DNA from: DATFQE01 sp963739085
GTDB lineage: Bacteria; Actinomycetota; Thermoleophilia; Gaiellales; Gaiellaceae
Length of the DNA stretch: 64,000 bases
Direction of reading: 5' to 3'
NCBI GenBank assembly: GCA_963739085.1
Contig: CAVTZA010000012.1
Location: 124,001 to 188,000, forward strand
This document shows positions 1 through 11,595 of this stretch, piece by piece. Under the pieces are notes generated by a model. That model ran no database searches, was not told where the DNA came from, and was given only the letters and a program-made list of their open reading frames with translations. Numbering within the stretch: the first letter of the stretch is position 1; every line of letters begins with the position of its first letter. The translations under genes were made by a program, and so were the position numbers.

Positions 1-41
1 AAGACGAGCAGGACCCCTGTGAGACGACGCGACAGCCGCAT
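1..41 (-). CDS. N-terminus of an exported protein (partial)
   Basis: Only the first 13 codons lie in the window, reading MRLSRRLTGVLLV from an ATG at 41. The positively charged start followed by the beginning of a hydrophobic run looks like a signal peptide or membrane anchor. A strong ribosome binding site (GGAGGAGGA, 46-54) sits just upstream. The function cannot be told from so short a piece. Confidence 0.6.
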   Translation of the reverse strand, partial: MRLSRRLTGVLLV

Positions 42-65
42 GCTTCCTCCTCCCCGGTCGACGAT

Positions 66-102
66 AGAGCGACTTATATCGTGCGCGCCTGCCGAGCGAA
101 AG
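66..102 (-). promoter_or_regulatory. Candidate promoter for the partial gene at the left edge
   Basis: Read on the minus strand, an AT-rich patch contains TATAAG (73-78), a plausible -10 element about 32 bases before the ATG at 41. About 17 bases further upstream is TTTCGC, at best a weak -35. It is supported only by position and base composition. Confidence 0.35.
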
Positions 103-175
103 TCCTAACGGCGAACCGTGCGCCGACAGCCACGGCCGAGGGCGACGAGGCGGGCTCGGTGACGCTCCCCTCGAG

Positions 176-967
176 TTAGAAACGTGCTCCGCGGAGAGCC
201 GTGGCGCAGAGGTGCTCATCGGGCTGGGGCGGGATCTTCGGGATCACGGCGAAGAGCAGCTCGCGGAGCTTGGCGTTGTTCTCGTTGAAGACCGTGACGA
301 CCGTCTCATGCGAGACCGGCGCCTCGCCCTCGACGCCGACGTCGTGGTCGGTAACCATCGAGATGTTCGCGTAGCAGAGCTCCAGCTCGCGGGCGAGCCA
401 ACCCTCCGGATACGCGGTCATGTTGATGACCTCCCACCCCATCGCCTGGAACCACCTCGACTCGGCGCGGGTCGAGAAGCGCGGCCCCTGGATCGTGACG
501 ACGGTGCCGCCGTCGCGGGCCTTGATCCCGAGCTCGGCGGCCGTGTCGAGCAGGACGCGCCGCAGGTCGGGGCAGTAGGGGTCGGCGGCGGAGACGTGCG
601 TCGTCTCGGGGCCCTCGTAGAACGTGTCGGCGCGGCCGCTCGTGCGATCGACGAACTGGTCGCAGACGACGAACTCGCCCAGCTCGAGGTCGGACGTCAG
701 CGCACCCGAGGCGTTCGGCCCGATGATCCGCCGCACGCCGAGCTCGCGCATCGCCCAGACATTGGCGCGGTACGGGATCTGGCCGGGCGGGAGCTCGTGC
801 TTCCGCCCGTGCCGCGGGAGGAAGGCGACGCGCTTGCCGCCGACCTCGCCGATCGTGAAGGGCGCCGACGGCTTGCCGTACGGCGTGTCGACCTCGACCT
901 CCTCGACGTCGTCGAGGAACGAGTAGAAGCCCGACCCGCCGAAGACCCCGATCTCCGCGCTCGCCAC
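176..967 (-). CDS. mtnP: S-methyl-5'-thioadenosine phosphorylase (MTAP/PNP family)
   Basis: A 263-residue member of the MTAP/PNP nucleoside phosphorylase family. It would split 5'-methylthioadenosine with phosphate into adenine and methylthioribose-1-phosphate in methionine salvage, in the cytosol. The N-terminal GVFGGSGFY is the phosphate-binding loop. FLPRHGRKHELPP, the NMTAYPE segment with the substrate methionine, and TDHDVG follow in family order. The Asp residues in TDHDVG favour 6-aminopurines, which argues for MTA over inosine or guanosine. The start is GTG at 967 and the length is normal. The gene lies 144 bases downstream of the giant RHS gene on the same strand, with nothing obvious between them. 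A broader-specificity purine nucleoside phosphorylase is the main alternative. Confidence 0.9.
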   Translation of the reverse strand: MASAEIGVFGGSGFYSFLDDVEEVEVDTPYGKPSAPFTIGEVGGKRVAFLPRHGRKHELPPGQIPYRANVWAMRELGVRRIIGPNASGALTSDLELGEFVVCDQFVDRTSGRADTFYEGPETTHVSAADPYCPDLRRVLLDTAAELGIKARDGGTVVTIQGPRFSTRAESRWFQAMGWEVINMTAYPEGWLARELELCYANISMVTDHDVGVEGEAPVSHETVVTVFNENNAKLRELLFAVIPKIPPQPDEHLCATALRGARF

Positions 968-1111
968 GGAACTGAAGCCTAAGCCGTCGGCCCTTCGAGG
1001 ATCGGGTCAGGGCCCGAGCTCGAGGCGAGGCAGGATGTAGACCAGATGAAGACGGCGACGACCTGGGGTCACCGGGGAGGCAGCGTCGGCTAGTACTGGC
1101 GAACCTGGCCA

Positions 1112-1700
1112 TCAGACGCGAGTTCGTTTCGCGGCGGATTCCTCGGATGCCCTGCGGTCCGGCGGGGTCTCGATTCCGAAGAAGCCGCCGCCCCCGTTGC
1201 CGATAAAGACCCTCGAGCCCTGGACGATCAGCCTTCCAGCGAAATCCGAATGTCAATGATCTTCGCGGCTTTCGACCACGAATACCCCTTGTCCTTGACG
1301 AGTTCGGCGATTCGTCTGTTCCGGAAGAAGTAGAAGTCCTTTGCCGGCTACTCGGGTGCCCGGCGGTTGGATCGGAATTCCAACGGCGCGTTGAAGGCGT
1401 ACGCATACGGGTTGATCGCTGGCTCGGGATCCTGGCTGCAGGAAGCGGCCCAAGCGTCGGGTCGTAGTAGCGAGCGCGCGCATAGACGAGCCCGGTGGCA
1501 GCGTCGAACTGGTGGCCCGTGAACGAGACGGCGTTTTCGGTCACCCCGCTCGATTGCGGGATGCCGAACGCGCTGTAGCGGACGCGCCCGACGGCGGCGC
1601 CCGTGGCGTCCGTGAGCGCCGTGACGCTGCCCACGCCGTCGAAGAGCGGGTAGTAGCGCGTGCCGTCGCGCACGACCTCGTACACAGCGTCTGGGAAGAG
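1112..1700 (-). other. RHS core and short variable C-terminal tip
   Basis: This is the 3' end of the giant gene. The core reads YARARYYDPTLG, then GRFLQ and QDPEPAINPYAYAFNAPLEF once extra bases near 1450 and 1436 are removed, which matches the RHS-associated core. After the conserved DPT motif a tip of about 75 residues follows (reconstructed FYFFRNRRIAELVKDKGYSW, then a Gly-rich GNGGGGFFGIETPP) before the TGA at 1112. In polymorphic toxins this position holds the toxin, but no known toxin fold is recognisable here and no immunity gene is evident in the 144-base gap that follows. Confidence 0.65.
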
Positions 1701-4440
1701 TCCGGCGACGTACGTCGCCCGGAGCGCGTTGGTGCCGTCGAACTCGTTGCGCAGGTTCCAGCCGCTGTAGGCGAACCGTCGAACGGCGCCGTTGTCGTTG
1801 GCCTCGACGCCGGCGGCCGAGGGCGTCGTAGCGATACGTCGACATCGCCCCGTTCGGGCGCTGTGATCGAGGTCAGCCGGCCGGCATCGCTCCAGGTGTA
1901 GCGAGTGACGCCGCCAGTTCCGCGGTTGCGGCGCTGCGTGATGCGGCCTTCGGCGTCGTAGGTGTAGTCATAGGTGCCATCGCTCGAGCAGCTGCATGCC
2001 GGCGTCGTAGCTGACGGAGCTTGACAGGCGATCCGGCCCAGGAGGTGCGATTGCCGACCGCGTCGTAGGCGAACGACTCTGCCGGGCAGGCCGGACGTCG
2101 CCGGATGCGTTGCCGCGGTGAGCCGGTTCGCAAGGTCGTGCGTGAAGGCGTGGACGCCGTCGAGGTCGGTGAGCGACGTGCGGCGGCCGAGCGAATCGAG
2201 CGCGTAATCGGCGCGCGCCCGCCACGGTGCCGCCGAGGCTACGCGTTGCGCTGACGTCAGGCGATCTTCGCGATAGCTCAACGCATCGGTGACGCCGTTC
2301 GGGCGCGACAGCCCGGTGAGCCGGTCGGTGTTGTCGTACGCAAAGCGCGAACACGCCGCCGGCGTCGTCGCGCATCGACGAGAGGCGTCCGCGGCTGTCG
2401 TAGGCGTAGGCAACGTCGCCGCCCGGACCAGCAACGCGTCGATCCGTCTGGCCGTTCGGCATCGGTGGTGTACGTCAGCGTCACGTCGGGTAGGGCAACG
2501 CCGTTGTTGCCCCGCGAGCGCTCGGAAACGAGATCGTTCGCGTCGTTGTAGCCGAACTCGACGATGGTGTCGGCGTCACTCAGCGAGACCAGCCGTCCGA
2601 GCGGATCCCAGACGGCGTGCTCGCACGCTCGCCGTCCGCGTAGCTGCGAGTGGCGAGGTTGCCGTCCTGGTCGTAGGCGTATGTCGTGGCTCGATCGTGG
2701 CGGTCGACGGACTTCACGAGCCGACTCGTCGGCGTCGTAGTCGTAGGTCGATCGTCCGGCCCCCGTGTCTGTGAACGAGGCGAGCCGGCCGAAAGCGTCG
2801 TACTTCCGCGTTTGCGTCGCTCCGTTGGCCGCAGTCAGCTCCACGAGACTGGTCGAGCGCGTTCCAGCTGAGCTGCGTGATCTCGCCGGCGGGGTTCTCG
2901 ATCGACGACGACGCGGCCGGCTGCTGTCGTAGGTCCGTCGCGTGATTCCGCCGGCCGGATCGGTCAGCGTGGTCAGTTGCTGGTCGGCGTCGTACGTGAA
3001 CGATCGTCGTGCCGAAGGAATCGGTTGTCGTCACCGGCAGGCCTCTGCTGTCGTTCGTGTAGGTCTCGGCGGTCCCGTCACGCAGGTTCTCGCGACGTGA
3101 GGTTGCCGATCGCGTCGTACGTGAACGACTCGACGACGGTGCCGTCGGGCGCTGTGGTCGTCGTGGGCTCGTTCGAGCGCGTTGAACGCGTACGACCACG
3201 TCTCGTTCTTCGGGGTGGTGCGCGAGGTGATGTTGCCCGCGGCGTCGTAGGTCAGGGTCTCGACGCGCCCGAGCGGCGACTTGGTCGTTCGGATCACGCG
3301 TCCTTCGGTGTCGTACTCGTAGCTCGTGACGCGCGAGTGGCCGCTCGAACGACCTCTTCCATGGTCGCGAGGATTGCCGTCGGCGCCGTACGTGCGTCAG
3401 CGTCGTCAAGCGGCCCGAGGGCGACGTGATGATCTGTGCTCCGGGCGTTCACGTCGGACGACAGCGCTGGTCGTTTCTGCCCGTGCCGTCGGTGAACGAC
3501 GTGAGGCGCCCGTCCGGACCGTAGTTCAGCGTTCGGAGCCTGGACGCCGCCGGGGCCGTCGACGCTGAGCAGCCGATGGCTGGCGTCGTACGAGAACATG
3601 TCGGCGCCGCCGTTCGCGGCGACGAAGATGCTGAAGGTCGCCGGCCGCCGAGTAGGCGTATTGCGTGCGCTTCCCGCGCGGGCCGTGGATCTCGGTGATC
3701 CGGCCGGCGCCGTCGCGCGCGAACGTCAGATCCGCGGTCGGTCGACGTCGACTCACGCCGTCCGGAGTGAACGACCAGCTGGTTGCCGTTGCGATCGGTC
3801 ATCGACTGCAGCCCGTCGAAGCGGTCGATGATCATCACGATGCCGTCCTTGGTCGTGAGCCGGAACAGGCGCGGGTCGTAGAGCGACGCCGCCGAAGAAG
3901 TCGGCGAGCGACGTCGTCCCGGCCAGCGACAGCGTCGGCGTGTCGACGTCCTCGAGCGTCGATGTCGTGCCGGTGCCGGGCCGCGCGGCGTACGCCGGCG
4001 TCGTCAGCGAGAGCAACGGGCCCGGTCGGAGGCGGCGTGAGGTCGAACACCTCGACGCGACCACCCGGCGACGTCACGGTCACGAAGTGCGGCATGGTCG
4101 TCTTGAAGCGGAAACGGCGTGAACGGGAAGCCGAACGGCTCGGTGAACCATCCGCCTTGGCCGAGTCGATTGTTCGGCGTCGCGCGCGGGCCCGAGAGCT
4201 CGAGAGCGCCAGCCGACGCCGAAGTCACCGATGCGCTTGTCGGTGGTGTCGTAGGTCCGCAGCACCTGACGGGGAAGCCGGCGATCGACGTCTCCATGTC
4301 GAGGTACGTCGTCGGGTAGTCGCCGAGCTTCATGTCGCCCGGTGACGAACACGTCGGACACGTGCAGGTCGTCGTGCCGCCGCCCGACGAGATGGCCGTG
4401 GTCAGGATCTGATAGCGCCGTTGATCGAGCAGCGTCGGGT
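1700..4440 (-). repeat. RHS/YD repeat array and its N-terminal lead-in
   Basis: Tandem YD repeats of about 20 residues recur across all three frames: YTYDAEGRITQR, FAYDNTDRLTG, YAYDSRGRLSS, LTYDAAGNITSR, TYDYDADES. They form the beta-cocoon shell of RHS proteins. The upstream 4.0-4.4 kb carries the usual lead-in (GDMKLGDYPTTYLDME, RIGDFGVGWR, GGRVEVFDL), which precedes YD repeats in large secreted RHS proteins. Frames run in a fixed order, each step equal to one inserted base. Confidence 0.85.
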
Positions 4441-6560
4441 CGAAGGTCGCGAGCGTCGCCGGCGGCGTACCCGCTGCCCGTGCGCGAGCACGACCGGCGT
4501 GCCGCGATCGACGTTGCGCGCCGTCACGGTCCACGTCGCGATCGTCTCGCCGGCCGGCGGCGCGAGCGTGGCCGTGACCGGCGATCGGCGCCGTGACGCG
4601 ACTGCCGTCGGTCGGCGACGCGCACGTGACGCGTCGGTACCGGGCCGGTCGGGCGCGGTGACGTTGATCGTCACGACGGCCGACGCCGACACGAGCCCTG
4701 GACGTTCGACCGCGACGTAGCGGAACGTGTCGGTGCCGACGAAGCCCGGGTCCGGCGTGTAAACGAACGAGCCGTCGGGGTTCACGCCGACGGTGCCGCG
4801 GAACGGCGTCGCGGTCGAGGCTCGCGGTGAGCGGCGTCCGTCGAGTGCGCGTCGCGATCGTTCGCGAGCACGCCGGGCGGCAGCACGGTGAGCGGGTTGT
4901 CGCTCGTGGTCGTGTACGTCGTCGTTGACGGCGAGCGGGCCCGGGCGGGACGACGTCGATCGTGACCGTGGACGGGCGGCGAGGAGAGTCCGGCGCTGTC
5001 GACGACGAAGTACGTGAAACTGTCGAGGCCCGCGAAACCGGCGGCCGGCGTGTAGCTGAACGAACCGTCGGAGCGCAGCAGCAGGTTGCCGGCCGAGACG
5101 CCGGTGCCGAGCCTCGCCTGGATCGGGTCGCCCGGATCGGGATCGCTGTCGTTCGCGAGGACGCCCGGGCGGCCACGTTGAGCGTGGTTGCCGGCGTCGA
5201 TCGTGTAGCTGTCGCCTGGCTAGCGGTGGCGGTTGGGATGATGGCGCTGATCGTCACTCGACCTGCCCGCAGACGCCGAAGGTGTCGCAGACCTGGTAGG
5301 TGAAACGATCATCGGGCCGGCGCCGCGATCCGGCGTGTAGCGGATCTGGCCGGCCTCGACGGCGGCCATCCTTTGGTCGGCGCTGACGATGATCGCCAGC
5401 GTGGTAGGATCGAGCGCTGCCGGCCGCGCGGTGTCGTTCGCGAGCACATCGAGAGAGCCGACGTGATGACCGCGGTCGCTGTGGCTCCGGCTGATGACTG
5501 GCGGCGGTGTAGCGTTGACGACGATCGATACGGTCGCGGTGTTCGATGTGCTGTAGGCGTCAGCTGCGGTGAACGTGAAGCTGTCGTTGCCGATGAATCC
5601 CGTTCGGACGTGTACAGCCGCGTGTGCCGCTGCCGCTCAACGTGCCGTGCGCGGTTGCGTTGACGATAGCGAACGTGAACGCGTCGTTCTCGGGATCGGT
5701 GCCGGCGAGGGCGAGCGTCACCGCCGTGTGCGTTGCGTGGCTGCCGACTGGGCGGCGACGGGTGGGGCGAGGTTAACACGATGGAGAGCTCGCTGTCGGT
5801 GCAGAGCGGTTCGGCGAGACCGTTCGTGGTGCCGTTGTCGCAGATCGTGTACGCGATGACCGCTGTGCCCTACGAAGCCGATCGGGGTCGTAGGTGAGCT
5901 CGTCGTCGAGGCTGACGATGCCGTGCGTGTCGGATTCCCCGTGACGGCGGTGACTGTGAGCGTTTGATTGCTCTCGTTGAACGGCCGGCGACATCGTTGC
6001 TGAGCAGGTTGCTGTCGAGAGTGAGTCGCCTCGCCCGGCGCCGCTCGTGATCGAGTCGGGCTGCGCGGACGGCGAGTCGTTGACCTCGGTGACTGTGATG
6101 GTGACTGTCGCCGGCGCGGATTTGTGGAACTGTCGTTCGCCGCTGAACGGAACGTATCGACACCGTTGAAGTTGGGGGCCGGCGTGTAGGTCAGCGTCGG
6201 GGCGGTACCGCGAGCGTGCCGTGATCGGGCTGTCGACGATCCTGAAGGCGCGGTATCGCCGTCGGCATCGGTCGCGGTCAATACGATCGACTGCGGGCTG
6301 TCCTCTTGTGTTGCCGTCTCTGCGAGTCGACCGCCGGCGGCGATTCGAGGTGACGTTGATCGTGATCGTGCCTTCGCTGCAGAGAGGATCGGGGTGTCCG
6401 TTCGTCGCGCTGTTGTCGCATGCTGTGTATGAGCACCGCGTGCCGAAGAAGCCCGCTCGGGCGTAGCTGATGACGCTGTTAGCGAAGGTTGCTGTGCTGT
6501 GGCTCGCGGCTGTGCCTTGACTCCGGTGAGCGTGAGGTTCTGTGCGGCTTCGTTCGAGGT
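4440..6560 (-). other. Cadherin/Ig-like (Big_9-type) domain array
   Basis: Fragments typical of bacterial cadherin-like domains recur in alternating frames: DGSFVYTPDPGFVGTDTFRY, VVTINVTAPD, PGVLANDSDPDPGD (reconstructed near 5150) and the VLAND signature near 5430. About five or six domains of 90-100 residues fit. Most frame breaks here are mended by adding a base, the reverse of the RHS part. These domains usually act as stalks or adhesion modules in giant secreted proteins. Confidence 0.65.
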
Positions 6561-6659
6561 TTGGTCTGTCGTTAGCCAGCAATTTTTTTCGTTTTTCACG
6601 GCCTGCGCGCCGCGCGCGTGTAGCGAGAGAAGCAACGCATGCTTATTTTCTTTTTGTTA

Positions 6660-8470
6660 AACGTGAACGTCAGTGTGTCGAGGAGCTGGTCGTGGTTCGA
6701 CTGCGATCGTGTACGCCCTTGGAGGGTCAACGTGAACGCAGAGCAAAGTTTGTCGCGCTGGTAGCTAACTATTTTCTACTTTTTTTTGTTCGGTTCAACG
6801 ATGTCGACGCTGAGAATCGTTTTGCTGCACGATATGTCCTCTCTGTCTCGCTTTTGTTTAGTGCGCGCTACTCGCGATCGTGCGATCGTCACCGTCGTCG
6901 CGCGCCGATCGCTGTCGCGCTCGTTTTATGGCGTCACTGTGTTCACTGTGAACGTCAGCGTTCCCGGACTGGTCGCGCGGATCGACGGTGATCGTGTACG
7001 TGCCCGTAGCGGGCAGCGTGAACGCGTCGCGGAAGGCCGTCGCGCCCGAGGCGAACAGCGTCGCGACGGTGTACTGCTCGGTTGTTGCACCGTGAGATCG
7101 ACGCCCGGATCGTGTTGCCGGTCACGAGAGCGTCACTATTTGACCCGCTGTCGCGGCGAACGTGCGTTCGGCGTTTTCGCCGATCGTCCGATCGTCACCG
7201 TCGTCGGCGAGCCGATCGCCGTCGTGCCCGTGTTGTTCGGCACCGCGTTCAAGCGTGAACGTCAGCGTTGCCCGTCTGCTGATCGCGCGGATCGACGGCG
7301 ATCGTGTACGTGTCCGTCATCGGCAGTGTGAACGTGTGCTGGATGCCGTTGTTCCTGAAACGAACAGTTCTGCGACGTCTGACCGCTCGTTGCCGCACCG
7401 TGAGATCTACCTCCTCGATCGTGTTTTCCGTTCACCGTTATCGTGACCTTCTGTTCAGCCGTCGCCGGCGAACGTGCGCTCCGCGTTGTCTCCGATAGTG
7501 CCGTTCGTCACCGCCATCGTTAGCCGATCGCCGTCGTGCCCGCTTGTTTCGCACCGCGTCAGACGTGAACTCAGCGTCCCGATGATCTGATCGGCGGTCG
7601 ACGTGATCGAGTACGTGCCCGTCACGGCAGCGTGAACCGTCCTGAACTCAGTCGCGCCTGAACGAACATCCTTTTCACTGTTTACCTAGGTTGCCGCACT
7701 GTGAGATCTATTCCCGCGATCGTGTTCCGTTCACTGTGAGCGTGATCTTCTGCCCAGCTGTTGCCGTGAACGTGCGCACTGCGTTCTCGCCGATCGTTGC
7801 GATCGTCACCGTCGTCGGCGTTCCGATCGCTGTTATGCTCGTGTTGTCGGGTACGGGTTGAGGGTGAACGTCAGCGCTGCCGTGTTCTGATCGCGCGGAT
7901 CGATATCGATCGTGTACGTGCCCGTCACGGGCAGCGTGAACGTGTCCGGAATCCTGTTGCTTCCGAGCTGAACTAGTCTGCACGTTCTCACCGTGGGTTG
8001 CGTACGTGAGATCGACGCCGTGGATAGTGTTCTGTTGACTGACAAGGTGATCTTCTGACCTGCGGTCGCCGTGAACGTGCGCACCGCGATCTGCCGATCG
8101 TTACGATCGTGACCGTCGTCGGCGTACCGATCGCTGTCACTCCGTGTTGTTGGTACTGTGTTGATTGTGAACGTCAGAGTGCCGTGTTCTGGTTACGCGG
8201 ATCGATCGTGATCGTGTAGGTTCCTGCCACCGGCAGCGTGAAGACTCGCGGAAGGCGTTCGGTCCGGTGAGGAACTGGCTCGTGATGACGGCGCCGTTCG
8301 GCTGGCGTACGACCACGTCGACGCCGGCGATCGTGTTGCCCGTCACTGACAAAGTGATCTTCTGCCCCGCGGTGCCTGAGAACGTGCGCGTCGCGTTCTC
8401 CCCGGGTTCCGATCGTCACTGTCGTTGGTGTTCCGATCGCTGTGATGCCGGTGTTGTTAGGCATGCCGTT
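6660..8470 (-). repeat. Six tandem repeats of about 303 bp (PPC-like domains)
   Basis: A unit of about 101 codons repeats with landmarks (plus strand, gatcgtgtacgtgcccgt and variants) at about 6,704, 6,985, 7,294, 7,600, 7,902 and 8,203, a spacing of 286-309 bases. A reconstructed unit contains TFSGTAGQKITLSVTGNT, VVVRQPNGAVI, FTLPVAGTYTITIDP and AIGTPTTVTIG. The pattern resembles bacterial pre-peptidase C-terminal (PPC) beta-sandwich domains. The promoter-proximal units are the best preserved, and the last one (6,660-6,950) is strongly degraded and unusually T-rich. Confidence 0.7.
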
Positions 8471-8479
8471 TGTCCTTGC

Positions 8480-9290
8480 TGAGCGGCGGCTGAGCTCGTG
8501 GCGAACTCCGCGTCGCTCGTGAGGCCGACGTCGACGACGCACGCTTCGAGCACCTGGGGTACGACACGCCGAACAGGCCGCACTGCGTCGTAGCGTGGAG
8601 CGCACCCGGGCTGCAGCGTGCGGTGTGGCGGGTTCGTCGGGGTAGGTGCGATCGGTGAAGGTCTCAGTGGTTTCGCCGGGCTCGTAGTCGAACAGCGACT
8701 CTGCCTGGCTGATGCGCCAGCTGTCTGCGAACGTCGGGTAGACGTGCAAGGGCGGGTCGGGATAGGTGAGCTGGACGCCGTTGCGCGTCACGATGTCGTT
8801 CGACGGCTCATCGTCCGCTTTACCGAGCAGGCCGACGATGTGAGTCTTGCGGCCGCTCGTTAGACCGAGCTCGACGGTGAAGCGGTAGTACTGCGGGTAG
8901 ATGCCGACGGCGGCGACGATCGCGACCGAGCCGTCGGGCCACGCCACGAAGATCTCGTTCGACGTGCCGTACGTGCCGATCGTGCCGCCGCCTGGGAGCG
9001 GTTGCGGCGCCGCTGTGACCGTTGTTGGCGCGCCGTCGACTTCGTGTCGGCGCCTGTGAGCGTTCGGTAGAACGTGACGCGGTGACCTGCGACGCGCATC
9101 GCACGCGGTTGCGATCGAGACTGTGCGCAGAGGCGGCACGGGTGCTATGCGCGCTTGGATCTCGAAGTCGTCGGTCGTCGACTTCGCTGCGATGAACTCT
9201 CCGACGCCTGCAAGTCGTAGTGCGCTTTGTCGAAGGTCGCGAGGTGCGGATCGCCGTAGATGACCCGCACGGCTGCGGCATATCGGCCGC
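8480..9290 (-). other. von Willebrand factor type D-like domain within the giant gene
   Basis: The reconstructed reading starts with GDPHLATFDKAHYDLQ, the VWD hallmark. It continues through FYRTLTG, NEIFVAWPDGSVAIV and RKTHIVGLLGKADDEPSND, and ends with DSWRISQAESLFDYEPGET, the usual tail of bacterial VWD proteins. Cysteines expected at the end (TQCGLFG, LEACVVDVG) can be recovered in other frames. The domain sits between Ig-like and PPC-like modules. Confidence 0.75.
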
Positions 9291-10960
9291 GGCGGTATGG
9301 GCGGCAGCGTGCCGGCGCCCCCGAGCGTTGCGTGTCGGCGCCGAGCACCGGTGGGTCGTTGACCTCGCTGATCGTCAGATTGACGTGGGCCGGTTCGGAG
9401 CGCACACGACCGTCGCTGGCTGTGAACGTGAACTGGTCGGGGCCGTTGTAGTCGGCTGCGGGTCGGTACATCAGGTCAGGCGCCGCGCCGACGAGCGTCG
9501 TGCGCTGGCTGTTCGACGATCGCGAATGTTAGCGGATCGCCGTCAGGGTCGCTTCCCGTTAGGGTGAGCGGCAACTGCACGTTCTCGGCGGTCGCCGCCT
9601 GCTGCGGTCTGCGTCGGTGGGCGGTCGGCGGGCGTGACGTCGAGCGTTACGAGCCCGTTTTTGCACAGCGTGGATCGGGTTGGCGTGTTGTCGTGCTGTT
9701 GTCGCAGAGTGTGTAGCCGATCGTCGCCGTCCCGCTGAACCCTGTGTCAGGCGTGTACGTGATCTTGCCGTTGCCGACCTCGATGCGCTGTGCGTGTTCG
9801 GGTTTCGGCGACTGCCGTGACCTCTAGCGCCTGTCCAGCTTCGTTCGGCGGGCCGGTGATGTCGTTCTTGAGTACCGCGGCGGCGGGGATCTCGGTTGTT
9901 TCGGTCACGCCGACAGCGAACTCGTTCGTGGGCGAGGACGGTTGATCGTTGACCTCGGTGATCGTGAGCGCTAGCGTCGCGGCTTGCGACTGTTCTGTTC
10001 CGTCCTCGCTCTGTTGCTGTTGGCGTCGGCGCTGTTGTTGTCTTTGCTCGGCGTGTTGAGCTCGGTTTGCGGGTGTGGTTCGAGCGCGCTGTGAGCGGGG
10101 CTGCTCGTGATCGAGATCGTCAGCGTGTCGCTGTCTGCGTCTCGGCGGGGAGCGTGAGCTGCTTGGTTGTGTCCTCCGCGGTCTCGCTGGTCTCGTCGTG
10201 GGCTACCGGTCGATCGTTCCGGTGGCGACCGGCCGCGCCGGTCGCTTGCGCGCTGCCGCTCTGCTCGTCTTCGTCGCGGTTGGTGATCGAGTCCTCGCTG
10301 TGGTAGTCGAGCGCTGGTGTGTTCGTGCCTGCTCGCTCGGCGGCCGCGTCGAGCTCGTGCTGCGCTTGCGTCTCGAGTCGAGCGTGCCGTGTCCCGTCGG
10401 TGTCGCTGTCGTTCGCGAGTCGTCGTGGGGGCGGCGGTGTCCTCGTCGGCGGTGTGCTGGTCGTCGCGGGCGTGGGCGGGCGATTCTGTGCGTGCTGTTC
10501 GTCACTGAGACCGTGGCTTCGTTCGTGCTGGCACGCCGTCGCGGGCGCGGTTGCGGTTGCTGTCGGCACCGGTCTGGCTGGCGCTCGGCTCGTTGCGTTG
10601 CTGACCGCTGACCTCGGTCGCTGTCTCCTTCGACCTCTGGGCTGCGATCTCGTTGCTCAGTGCGTCACCGTCGTCGTCTGAGCTGTTCGGTTCTTTCTCC
10701 CCGGTGTTTCGTTCGGCGTCTCCTTTGTGTTTGTTGCGCACACGGGCGAGTCGTTCACCGGCGTGTCGGTCAGTCGGTTCGTCGCGACGTTCGAGCTCTT
10801 CGTTGTCGTTGGCTTTGATCGTGTTCGTTTCTTGGCCGTGTTAGTCGGGCGCGGGCGTGTTGGTGTCGCGGTTCTCCGTGATTGCCGTGGCTCTCGTGAG
10901 CGGGGCTCGCGACGTCGCTGTTGGTGAGCGGTTCAGCGTCGGGTTCGGTGGCGCTGAGCG
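9290..10960 (-). other. Degenerate cadherin/Ig-like domain array
   Basis: Near 9,300-9,480 a clear domain end reads YRPAADYNGPDQFTFTASDG. Further upstream the sequence still follows the cadherin-like plan (ANDSDTDG, PALDYHSEDSI, RPVAHDETSETAEDTTKQL) but with many substitutions as well as frame breaks. This looks like an averaged or poorly resolved consensus of similar repeats. No reliable single translation can be given. Confidence 0.5.
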
Positions 10961-11595
10961 TCACCTCTTTGGGCGTTTCCTCGGGCGTCTCGGCGGCGCC
11001 GTCGCTCGCCACCGGCGGCCGCTGCTCGGGCGCGCCGCACTCGTCGAAGCCGAGGAAGCGCACCGTGATCCGAGCGTTGCCGTTGATCCGGTACTCGAGG
11101 AGTCGCACGGATGCGAACGCGGAGACGCGATAGGTCGTGTTGCTGCCTGTTTCGAAGTTGTTCTCAGACGGGACGCGGGCGTCGAGGGTCTTGAGCAGAT
11201 CGAGCGCCTTTCGGACGGCCAGCGCGTTGACGGCTCCCGGTCGACCGAGGATGCGATCGCCGACCGAACGTCGTGGTCGGCCGGGTTGTTGGGATTCACA
11301 TAGCGTCCGGCATCGCCCGGCGGCGTGAGGCTGCGTGCGAGCGTCGGCGCGGCCAGGTCGCCGTTCCACGTCAGCCAGCCGAAATTCCCCGGCTCGGTGC
11401 CGTTGAGGATGTCGGGCAGGACCGCTCCGGGGGATGCGTTCTGGAGCGTGCGCAGGTCCAGGGCGATCGGGTAGAGGTCGCACAGCGCGGGCGGGCGCGC
11501 CGGATCGTCCTTCTTCGAGCTCGGGATCAGCAGACCGCCGACCACGCTCAACGTGACGACGACGCTGAAGATGCTCGTCGACAGGCGGTTCCGTC

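Noticed and set aside
306..1685. A long minus-strand frame running from the RHS core into mtnP
   Set aside because: Only its first part matches the RHS core; the rest is Arg-rich noise overlapping mtnP in another frame.
1112..4100. Programmed ribosomal frameshifting as the reason for the repeated frame changes
   Set aside because: There are too many sites without a shared slippery sequence or structure, and the same breaks hit housekeeping genes such as gdh. Sequence error or decay is simpler.
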